DNA from: Engraulis encrasicolus
Taxonomy: Eukaryota > Chordata > Actinopteri > Clupeiformes > Engraulidae
DNA length: 64,000 nt
Reading direction: 5' to 3'
Assembly (NCBI RefSeq): GCF_034702125.1
Contig: NC_085876.1
Coordinates: forward strand, 5,544,364-5,608,363
The notes below the pieces were generated by a model, which saw only the letters and a program-made list of their open reading frames with translations, ran no database searches and had not been told where the DNA came from. The first letter of the stretch is position 1. Each line of letters opens with the position of its first letter. A program made the position numbers and the translations under genes. Positions 30,591-58,987 of this stretch are shown one piece after another.

Positions 30591-30807
30591 CCATGTCTCT
30601 CTGGATGCCCCATCTCTCTGTGTCTGTACAATTCTGTCTGTCTGTGTCTGTCTGTCTGTCTGTCACTCGGCTCGTGTCTCCTGTCTGTGTGATAGTTTAC
30701 AGGAAAGTGGGGTGCTATTAAAAGGCTGGAGTGAAGCTCCGCTCTTCATTTCCATAGCTGCCGCGCTGATGGAGTAATCCCTGGACCAACGACAGCCTCA
30801 TCGGGCC

Positions 30808-30809
<2 letters not shown>

Positions 30810-30876
<67 letters not shown>
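30810..30876. repeat. (GT)n-(GA)n compound microsatellite
   Basis: GT repeats run directly into GA repeats. A similar smaller compound block follows at about 30945-31010. Confidence 0.95.
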
Positions 30877-30883
<7 letters not shown>

Positions 30884-33399
30884 TTCGAGCTAGAGACTGT
30901 GAGCGTATTTTAGTGAGTGAGGGCAAGAGAGAATTCCATCATGCCTGTGTGTGTGTATGTGTGTGTGTGTAGTGTGTGTGTGAGAGAGGGAGAGAGAAAG
31001 ACAGAGAGAGATAGAAATAGAGTGCTAGAACTCCAGACCCAGAGAGGAACTCTGGACATTGTACGCATGTGAGACAACCGGCTTGCCGTAGCCTTCCTAA
31101 CCTACCTACCTCCACTCTCTCCATTTACTGCTCCACACGGGCCAGTCTGCACACTGTGCTAGACGTCTAGGCCTACCACTCAGAACGATCAACCACAAGA
31201 CTATTCTTCTTTACCACAGAATATAATTTGTTACAATATGGCAGCAAAATATGGGTGAATGTGCCTGCAAGCCTTGTTGGGGAAAGTTATTTAGGCTACT
31301 GTAAAATCAATCCACTCTATGAAGCAATTTACCCTATTCGTATTACAAAGTACAATTGAAATTGAAAAGCCAGGGATATCAAAACATGTGCCTTCTTGCT
31401 TAAGCTTATGCAGTTGAATGTTTCCATGTCCATGGAAGCGCACAATAACAACATTCAGCCGCCTGTGTACGGTATGCACCGCACCGGCATACTGTACCGT
31501 GCTGTACTGTGATTTCTCCTTCTCTGGTCTTGGGTTTTGAAGGTTTTAGACCAGAGTATGTGATTACGTTAATACCATGTGAAAATGCTAGAAGGACTGC
31601 TCTTTACAGTAACCAAGTGAAATATTTATTGGTGGTCGCCTGAAAGTGTGTGCCTTCACAATAGCCAGCATGACAGAGAAGGAGAAGTGTGTTGGCTTAT
31701 AGCTGGTTCTTAATTATGTAGAAAAGGGATGTCAACATAAAAAAGGTATTTAAACCAAACAAAATAGGGTAGATGTTTGTAATAGTCAAACAGTCTGGTT
31801 GTGACAGTAGTAATAAAGGTAGCGCTAACCCTGTTTTTTCCCCATACAGCGAGCACAGAAGCTGTCTCAGCAGGCCAACTGCGATTTCATGACATGAGGC
31901 ATATGACAAAGTGAAAATGAAAGAAGCATAAGATAATACACTGCCCTTGTTTACAGTATAATCTGTGGCAGTAGGACACACACACACACACACACACACC
32001 ATGCTAGATTAATGTGTCTGCCTGATCCTTGGTTATTGACGATAACAATATTTTGAAAGATCACAATAATTTTCAGGGGTCCTCCTATCGCCTATCACAT
32101 ATATTGAATGTCAGCACAAGGACTATGAATGTAAAACTGGTGTAGGCTAATTATGGGGGAGGCTAATTGCATGGTAGGCTATCTGGTCTGCACGTGATAC
32201 TTGCTGCTTTTCCTGTACCACCATGATTCAGCACAGCAGTTTGGCAACAGAGCCCAAATACGCAGTCTCATGTAAGGGCTCGCTTTTGTTGGTCTGTGCA
32301 TCAAACACAAAAGGTATGTACAGGGATGCATAAAGGGGAATCTGAAGGAACTGCAGACAACAGACATGGTTTCCCTAGGCGAATGCACTCTTGGAGGCGT
32401 GCCCATGCTGAGCTAGTAAAGTGGAAAGCCGGGGGGAGCGAGAAGGCAGGCGGGCGGGCAGGCAAGCAGCGCTGGCTTCATTAATACCAATTGACGATTA
32501 AACCGCAAGGAAGAGGAATTGCCGTACGCCAGCACTGCCCATAGCTAAGCAAGATGTAAAAGTCCGGACACCCTGATGACACCACATGGGGCCGCGCGTT
32601 AACGGGAACGCATTTTAAAACAGGACAGTAGACCTATATCAAATGAGGCCCGCGCAGCCGAACAATGCAGACTTTACAACGGACATTCCTGTTATGGGGA
32701 CTTGCAGACAAGAACAAAGTGGCGGATATGGATCTGAAATAGTCAAAAATGCAACTTCAGTAACCTGTGCGTACGCGCTGATATGATACCCACTACCCAC
32801 AGTAACTACGATCAGCGCACGAGCAATAAACCTGTCTCCAAACACTCAGTTAAAAGACTAACAAGTAACTAGCCCAACACTGGCAAAAGTGAAACTCGCG
32901 TATCAAGTGTATCATTTTAAAGATGTTTTGTCAGTGGTTTATTGTAGCCTGCGTGTAAACACACACAGGACGCCCGCGGTATTGCCATTCAGACACCATA
33001 GGCCTACACCTACTGGTATGTTTTATTTATAGACAACATTGCATTTATTCTCTCAAACGAATGACGTAAACCACTAGGCTACTGTAAATAATACCGCACA
33101 AGTAGGCTACTATATTCCTGTAGGCCCACGTATCCGTCCAACTGAGGCACCTGCTCATTGCGTTGCTCCCCTTGTGTTATAAATATTCCGTGCGTAATTT
33201 CTTTATGGGGTAAATAATGTGTTGGATCACGACACATGACGACCCAAAAGATCTGCCTTTCTAACCCAATATACCGCTACGTGATCTAGGTCAATCCTTA
33301 TGATGTACACGTACAACTAACGATGCTGGAGATTGTGTAATCTTCGAGCTATACAGCCCATCCATTCTGTCACATGAAATTACACGGTCGTTGGCCGCG

Positions 33400-33960
33400 T
33401 TGTGTTTTGTAATTGCACGACTCAACCGGCTACTGACGAAACCACACCATTTGACGCATCATCTAAGGTGCGTTTCATGGCTACTTTGGCAAGTGGTGGC
33501 CCACGCCGATTCACAGACATATGCACATGCATTTTGCGTTTAGCCACCTTATCTACAAGAGCTGCGGGTTGACGGTTAGCTGCGTTGGTGTTCGCGTCGC
33601 GAGCTAGCAGGCTGGTGCTACCTAACCACTGACCTAAGCACTGGCAATCGTGTCTCGTGCCAGGGATGGCCACAATTAAACGATGGATGCGCAATACTCA
33701 AGTCTTACCGTGAATCGGTGTCTCGACGTCCACACAAGTTAAACGGAAAGATATTTCTCCCAAATTAATTGAATGTAGAGCGCTCCTCCGCGTTGTTTGT
33801 TTATCGGGCGTCAGTTGAGTCGAGTCAGGTTCACCAGTTGGATATGCGCGTTCGTCGCAGAGGCTTGCTGATGGCGCTGGCGCTACTACCCCCCCTAGCA
33901 ACTCTGTCAGAGACCCAAAGCGTGACGTCACTCTCATTGGTGTCATATGATGTTCTTTCT
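33400..33960 (-). promoter_or_regulatory. Candidate grina promoter and non-coding exon 1
   Basis: The stretch is visibly richer in CpG than its surroundings. A perfect CRE (TGACGTCA, 33923-33930) lies 5 bp from an inverted CCAAT box (ATTGG, 33936-33940). On the minus strand a strong donor, CACG|GTAAGA, ends a possible exon at 33709. Grina needs an upstream non-coding exon because its start exon begins at an acceptor (16925), and this is the only CpG-rich stretch before mapk15. Assignment to grina is inferred. Confidence 0.5.
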
Positions 33961-34211
33961 GGGAAACTACCAAAGCACTATTCCCTGATAAGTGTTGCTG
34001 ATGAAACTGAAAATGTTAAGTAAATGCATCGTTTCCAGAATAGAGATGTAATGCGCAGTGTATTGTTTCTTTAGTTAGCTGGTTACCGGTTCAAAGCTCT
34101 CCACACAGTACACTTCAACATAGTTAATTTATTCTGAGCATGGGTGTATTACTTAGTAATAAAAAAAAACTGCATGGTTTAAGGGCAATATATTTCAAAA
34201 CAAAATATTGC

Positions 34212-34394
34212 TTTATTACTTATTTTATAATGTTATTACTTACATAGTTATGTACACTGAACTGTACAATTCCTGCACATTTCCACAGTTACATTGCTCA
34301 AATTACCCCCTATCTAAGGTCCATCAATAAGTATGCCAGTACTTTTCAGTCAGTACAGTAACTTCCAATGTTTTTTTTAAGTCTTGTGTTTATT
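34212..34394 (-). terminator. Candidate mapk15 poly(A) signals
   Basis: AATAAA occurs on the minus strand at 34394-34389 and 34217-34212, about 740 and 920 bases after the mapk15 stop. This leaves only a few hundred bases to the candidate grina promoter. Confidence 0.35.
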
Positions 34395-34463
34395 TGTGTC
34401 TTCTGTTCAATGTCTAACACACTGTCCAAGCCAAGTTGGTTGAGTCTCTCTTGATTGCATAAA

Positions 34464-34492
34464 TATATATATATATATATATTTTTTTTTTA
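34464..34492. repeat. (AT)n followed by poly(T)
   Basis: About nine AT units followed by a run of T. Confidence 0.9.
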
Positions 34493-34756
34493 AATCCAAA
34501 ATGGAACTCACTTAATTTACATCGAAAGAAAAAATAGATTTTTTCCAGTCATTAGTTGCCTCGTTCATCTTTTGAATCATTGATGTTTTCATAAAGTCTA
34601 AAATCGCCTTCATTGCACATGTATGTTCGTGTGTGCATAATGTTGTTTTTTTGTGACTGCATAATTTTGCACATCATCTGTATGTGTGAGTGTTACATAG
34701 TCTCAGGTTCTCAACACATTATCCTGGCCAGTCGATAAGAGAATGTACTGTAATGT

Positions 34757-35038
<282 letters not shown>

Positions 35039-35132
35039 TGTGTGTCTATGTGTCTGTGCGCAAGTGTATGTGTATCAAGATCTGAGTGCAAATCTGCCAT
35101 GCAAATTGCAGTGTAGTGATGTCCAGTCGTGT

Positions 35133-51834
<16,702 letters not shown>

Positions 51835-52299
51835 AGTGGCTTTCTGCCTTTTGCTGATGTGATCCTGCTTTTTCCCCAATAGACGCATCTACAAGGTCTA
51901 AACGCGTGTGGTTACAGTTGGTTACAAGCAAGCAGTCTTCGTGTAGTTAAGAGAAACACTACAACTTTGGAAGTAGGCGCAACTTCAACCACAGCTCTGG
52001 GGGTGTGGGTAACATTAGCAACCGTGCTAATTTGCTGGCTAACAGCTCTGCCAGGTAAGGAGCTGCCAGGTATTTTTCTTATTTGAAGGTTTATCATAAT
52101 TTCGCTTTAGACCATCAATGGTAAAGCAGAAAATGTAATCAGATGACATGCAACTTATGTCGCTAACAAACCAGCTAATTACCCATTACTATCATGGCAA
52201 TTCTGCATTCCTCAGCAATTCAACTACTCTTCAAGCAGCAGCCAGGTGTTTGCATTAATCCATCTCATGCATAAGCATTGCTATTATTGTATACAATAT

Positions 52300-52450
52300 T
52301 AACTGGTTGTCACAATACCTTTAATTTCGTGCCCCTCAATCTGATAGGTAACTTGCTCTTCTACTGTAGCCTGTTCGCCACAAGCTGCATCGTTTTGTAA
52401 TTGTTGGTCGTCCTGGAGACGCGACTATGCAGCCCCGAGGGTTTCTTTTA
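52300..52450 (-). promoter_or_regulatory. Candidate mapk15 promoter with X-box-like motif
   Basis: GTCGTCCTGGAGAC at 52407-52420 fits the X-box consensus RYYNYY-N(1-3)-RRNRAC bound by RFX factors that drive ciliary genes. CpG words (GAGACGCGAC, CCCCGAGG) cluster next to it. It lies about 570 bp upstream of the mapk15 start codon and 440 bp beyond the likely vps28 poly(A) site. Function is inferred. Confidence 0.4.
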
Positions 52451-52858
52451 AAGGTACAGCACCCCAGAGAGAGCACTGCATCTACTGTGCATCTGCTGCT
52501 GTTATAACTGCTTTGAGAAAAGTATCTTACTCACACAGGCAAGTATATATAATGTAAAGTCGGTCTCCCCATTAGTTTGTAAAACAGTTATTACTAGTTT
52601 TATCACAATTATTATAGTAGGAAAAATGTGACTAGTTTATGACAATCACACACAGGCCAATCTTAGAGGTAGGTTTTTATTTAGAATTTCTAAAAATGTT
52701 TACATGCCTTTATTTAAAATTGTTTTATTTACAAAGCGGGAAGTTAAATAAATATGCACTGTTAATATTTTGTAAAATAAAAAAAGAAAACCCCAACAAC
52801 TCCCACAGTTGAACCTTCCTCGAATTACGTGATCTAGACTTAGGAAGGACTGCTGAAT

Positions 52859-52864
52859 TTTATT
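52859..52864 (-). terminator. Candidate vps28 poly(A) signal
   Basis: AATAAA on the minus strand about 1.3 kb after the vps28 stop; I see no earlier AATAAA after the stop. It implies a 3' UTR of about 1.3 kb across 54171-52840. Confidence 0.45.
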
Positions 52865-54171
52865 GACAAAGAAAGTAAAGTATGAGCCTATGATGATGTT
52901 AGATGAATATAATGAAACAAACGCTATTACAAGATGTCACAACATTGCCACAGGAGCAGAGTGAGCCTTTCATGACTGACTATGGACTGTTTACAAGGCA
53001 TTTCATCTTCCTTATCAACAGTTGAATATTTACATTAAAACATATCCTATGGAAGGCTCAAAAGTTACAAAATGCAAAATGGGATCCCATGTTTTGACTT
53101 TCAGAACAGATGTAGAACAATGAACGCTGAAGTCACAAACCATTTTTCAAATATACCACAACTTCTTCTGGAGTTATGTGCTGTCAAAACAGAACTTTAC
53201 AACAACAAAAAACAGGCAACTTGTTTATCTTCTTCCATCTGAATGGTAGCCAAATGTGCATATCTTTTTGCTTCCTATGCTGCTGTTCATTCTACAAACC
53301 GTTTTTGGATCCCAATAAGTAGAATTATAGCTTTAGATGCTGTCTAACAGTCCAAAACATTTAAATGGGGGGAAATGTGAATCTCAAAGCTCTATTTTCT
53401 ATTTAAGACAGGAAAAGGAAACGAAAAATCATGCCTCTGCATTTGATTTCCCTCAGTTATGGTTAAAAAAAATCGGTCTAATCCAGACTTTACTCTTGTC
53501 CGAATGGTATATTCCCGTTTAGATTCCATGTTTTAGTTACAAGGCTTATAAAACACACCGACATTCTCAAAAGACAGGGAGACACCACTCTGTCCCAGCC
53601 AGAAGAGAAGAGTAAAAAATCCACTAGACAAAAGTCGTAGAAATCAATAGACAGTGGGGAAATGGGGAGGGTAATGGGAGGGAGAAAAATGTGTTGGGTT
53701 TTTTTTTATGGTAGGCAGCACTTAGGTCTATGGAACATCCAGGTAAAGTTAACGTAATGTATGTCTAAAACCTCCTAACTGAATAGTCTTTTGGCTTTCT
53801 TCTCCACAACAAATACAACTATGGAGCATTTCGTAGATGTTTTACTACATACATTAAATTCATTTACCCAGGTATGTCAGTTTTCTTGAATCACGGCCTT
53901 GGTGTTGACATGTCGATACTCCCTACACATGTTTGGGAAAGGAGTTGTAACGTTCTAAAGAGCATCTTTCACTACTAGACTGAAGATGCGGCTGTGTTCC
54001 AACATGGAGGAGTGCAATGGATATAACAGAGTAGAGAGTGGGATGGGGAGCACACAGAGTTTGAGAGGGGATGACTGATGCTAGGCCACACCCGGGACCA
54101 TGGTGTAGTAGGACGACAGGAGGCAAACAGGAGCGGGAGAGGCTGAGGCTGAGGCTGCCTGATTGGTGGGT

Positions 54172-54292
54172 CTACTGGGAGTGCAGGAAGCGATTGAAGG
54201 CGTTGTAGGCCGACTCAAGGTCGAAGAGCATCTGCCGCACCTGAGAGTCGTCCAGCTCGTCGGACGCAGACATGCTGCTCAGGGTGGTCAGC
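54172..54292 (-). CDS. vps28: vps28 coding exon 9 (stop codon)
   Basis: Residues 184-223. Encodes [39 protein letters not shown] and TAG. Confidence 0.97.
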
Positions 54293-57200
54293 CTGGAACA
54301 GAGAAAATCACACACACAAACCGCCATAAGACAGGGATTTATATGAAACACATCTCTTATCTATTACATTACATTACATGTAGCTGACGCTTTTATCCAA
54401 AGCGACTTACTTATCAACAGGGTATAGGTTACAGTCCCTGGAGTATGTAGTAGCATGGAGTAGCAGTATGGGGTTAGATACCTTGCTGCCACAATCCACA
54501 TTATTAACCCTCCCACTAACCTTTTTCAAATTCAACTTTTGTCGTGTCACCACAGCCTTTCCTGTCTGCAAGTTCTGGTAAGGTTGCCCATAGCCCTTAT
54601 GAAAGATGTAGGGCAGTCATGGGTAAGCAGGGCAGTTATGGGTAAGCGGTTAGGGCGTCAGACTTGTATCCCAAAGGTTGCTGGTTCGACCAGAGACGTT
54701 CTAAATGCATTTTTAGAATAGAGAATCTTTGGTTCGACTCCCTACCCGCCAGGTTGGTGGGGGGAGTAATTTACCAGTGCTCTCCCCCATCCTCCTCCAT
54801 GACTGAGGTACCCTGAGCATGGTATTGTCCCGCCGCACTGCTCCCTTGGGGCGCCATTGAGGGCTGCCCCCATGCACGGGTGAGGCATAAATGCAATTTC
54901 GTTGTGTGCAGTGATCATTTGTGTGCTCTGGAGTTAGCCGGGCCCAGTTATCAAAGGCCCCCCTATCTAATACATACAGTACAGTATAATGAAATGAGCA
55001 CCCAATTCTGGGCCCCGTCTCTCCTTGTGCACAGGACAACTGACCCTTTTGTCCCTCTGTCAGCATCCTTGGATAGCATCACCTTTATGGATAATAATCT
55101 TGACACACCGACGGTCAACTACGTCGCAGACACCAAGTACCGGTATGTTATCTGATCTGTACCAGTCATCAATATTAAACCATAGATTCTCTGGGTTATC
55201 TTGGCTTCTCAAGGTCACATGTATAGCAACAAAAAAAACCCAAGATGACTCTGAGCTAGCCTGGTTTTACCGAACCACATTAACTACTTTGTAACTCAAT
55301 TTTGGTCTGGATCCTCAGTGCCCTGGAGCACTTGGGTGGGAGGAGCAAGCTCAGCTCTGGTTTGAAATGAGAGATGACCAATCATTGACAGTTGACGTTC
55401 ATGACCTATTGTATGTTATTATGCGCCCAAGTGTGTTTGCTTATTGGCCGGCCGCCTGGATGATGACTAGACCCTTCCCAGACGAAGCGTAATCAGACCA
55501 TTCATGTAACAAAGAAAAAGACCAAGAAGAAAGGGAAGAAAGTGGTGGTGCGCCCTTCCTGACCTCATCCTTGGTCTCATGAGACAGGTATTCATATAAA
55601 ATTCATATATTCATACAGGATCGACACAGATACCAAGCTTGACAAATGATCTGTATCAGTCATTAATATTATAAGCATATGTAACCGACACCAACTTGAA
55701 CAGCTCAATGTAGAAGTCTGAAATGTCCTTCCTGATACTCAGACATAAACACACACAAAAAGAAAAGAAAAGATGTGGAAGAGTGGAGTGTGGAAATGGT
55801 GATAGAGTCACTGTTCATTCCTTCATGGTCTATCTACTGCCGCATGGATGGTCAGGTAGCAAACTCATTTCCCCTTTAGGGGTTAATAAAATCGACTTAA
55901 CTCACGGAAGTGTGTGGGTGTCATTGACATTTTGAAGTAGCAGACGTCAGGTGGTACAACCACAGCTAATATCACTTTTATATTATTTAAATGAACTATT
56001 AATAATTGGTCATTAATGTACAAGGAATTAATACACTTTTTAGATAATCCGATAAAAAATACATATATATAATCCCTGCAATAGTGTGATCAGCTGTGGT
56101 TGCACCACCCTCCCTGATATATTCTACTAAAAAATGTCACTGATCCGTGTCAGGGGGCCTTACCAGAGTAAAAAAAATGTGGTGGAGACATGAGTGAGGT
56201 GTGGAATTAACAAGGGAGTAACTGACTTTGTACGGAGGAGCTGGAGACAGAAAAGACAAAAGCAATGTGGGCGAATATGATGCAGTTTGGCGACAGCCTC
56301 AACAACCAATTGAAATGTCGGAACACTTGCATTCTGCTTTTAACGGTCATACTCTGTCGCTTTTATCGCTCGTGCCACTCTTGCTATGAAGACAGTCCGG
56401 TAACTCTTTGTAGCTTTTGTCTCTTGTGGTGTGTGTGTGCGGGAAGGAGGCCTTACCAGAGGCTGACTTTGTCCTTGGCCTCCGAGTCTGGCGGCATGTT
56501 GCTCATCCTGTTCATGGTCTCCATCAGCTCTCTCAGGTCAGGCTGGATCTACCAGGATCACATGGCATTGGATACATCATGCAGTATATTTGACAGTTGA
56601 CACAGCTAATCACTCCTAGTACCGGTAATACGATATTTGAGTCAAGCAAGTGAATATGCATTGTACATGACTACTTTACACGTGAAGAGCAAAAATCTTA
56701 CTTTTGATCAGTGTGAATGATGTGTCTTTTCTGCATTTAAACAGCTCTCAGATTAGTTGTGGTCACCATGTGATTACAAGATCAGCGTCACAGGTGCTTA
56801 ACCTGTGGCCAGGACTCCCTGGAAGAGGAGCCATTTTGGCTCACTGGGACTTTTCCTGGTTAAATAGAAATAAAATAAAAAATAAAAATGTACCTCGTCC
56901 ATTGCCCTGATCTCCAGGCGTAGCTTATCCATGACTGTGATGAAGAGCTGAAGAAGGAGAACAAGGCACACCATTGAAGAGGAGTGGTGAGGAAAACAGG
57001 GTGAGGTTGAAAAAGAGTGCATTGAAAACAGTGATGAGGAAGATGCTTTGGTGGGTGAAAAAGGCTTGGAATATTCTTGCACATTTCGTGCACGATCGCA
57101 TGTGTGCGGTGCAACATTGAGAAAAACCGCATTTTCGTAAACGACTCCTACATCAGGTGCCTCAGATCTCCTCTCCCTTGTCTACAACGGAGGACATTAT

Positions 57201-57619
57201 TTGTGAGCACAGAACAATACAGTGTGAGCAGCAGCACTGAGCCAAGTGTCTTTGCTGCAGAGCAACAGTAGCCCTGTGCCACCACACATCTCCAGTAGCC
57301 TGCTCTCCTATGACGATGGGCCAGGCAGGGTGCTGCTAGCTCCACTTTAAGATCTTGGCACGACACACGCCCGAAGCACTTAGCATCATCAGCCAGATGC
57401 ACGGCACGGGGAAACTGATCAGCCAACACTCAATAAGGGAGAGGCCTCAAATGGAATTGCTGAAATGAAATGCTCTGTAGATAGACCGGCTGGCTCTCCT
57501 CCAACACCGTCTTTAATCCCGAACGAGAGTAAATGTCACTACGATAAGACGACACTTCCCTCTCCCCACACCCCTCCCTTCCTTCCCCACTTTCTTTAAG
57601 CACACACAGAGACAGAGAC

Positions 57620-57715
<96 letters not shown>

Positions 57716-58922
57716 AGGTGGTGGGTGGGTGGTGCTGGGGTACGTACAGAGACGATGTCTGCAATGCAGCGATTCAGGTTGCCCTTGTCATCCTTAATGG
57801 TGATTGGCCGGTCTTCTTTGATTCTCTCCATGGCCAGTGGACAGTCCAGCTGTAGAGGGGGATTTGCATAACGAAAAAAGACATAGCAGTGCATCAGGAT
57901 TGTAACAATTTAGTAACAAAGACAAACAACAGCAACAACAACAAAAATAGAAGTAGGCTGGACAATTGTTGACGGACGCATTAAATGAGTGGGAGAGTGA
58001 GATGGGGCAGGACTGGGACATGGTGCAGGTAAGACACAGCCCCAGGTCCCCATGGACATGCATGCCCATTCATGACGGGGACTTCAGCATGCCGCACTGC
58101 ACTGCACCACAGCAACCCCCTACTCAACACATTGATATAAATCAAAGTGATAGCACAATGTCAGACTCACTCTGTACTTTCTGCAAAAGTCGTCGATGGA
58201 TCCTACATCAGCGCCCTGGACCTGTTTGAAGGCAGCCTTGTACTGAACCAGCAGTCTAGAGCAAGCTGCTGTGTACCTGCACAAATAACAACTCACATTA
58301 GGTGTGTTGATTTACTTATTTATTCCTTTAACAAACACTCAGCATTGGATTGTAAATTATAGCACAACTGCACAAGGACCATGTTCAATGCATTCTTTAA
58401 ATGTTTATAATCATCAGTACAAGCACCTGTCTGTCTATGAAAAGCACTGAACGGATGACGCTTAGGGCTTCCGCACACCGGCTCCGACAAAGTGCTGAGC
58501 ACTGCTCAGCTAAAAATCGATTCCATTGTTTTCAATAGAACCACGCACACTGGCGCCGATGTCCGCGGACATTCTCCGATGTCGGATAGCAATTAGAGAC
58601 GAGTTCTATTTTGTCGGCGCCGCCCATTGACTATCAATGCAATGTTCGTGTGAAATTGGGTTTGGGGGTCCGAATTCTGTCGGAAGCAAAAGTGCGCCGC
58701 ACTTTGTCGGAGCCGGTGTGCAGAGGCCCTTAGTATTTAGTAGTAATAGTGGTAGCAGTATTGCTATTCATTATCAATAACATGTTATGGAGGGAAAAAT
58801 GAAATGAAGAGAAGCTACTTACTCATTTGGAGTGACACAGTCTTTGATATATGCCTTCTCTAGAGCCTGGAGTGTCTTCACCACTGCAAACAGCTCTGCC
58901 ATATTGTCATACCTTTTTCAGA

Positions 58923-58987
<65 letters not shown>

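Noticed and set aside
54611..54700. Functional tRNA gene at the SINE head
   Set aside because: It continues into the SINE body shared with 6957-7263, and the head is rearranged.
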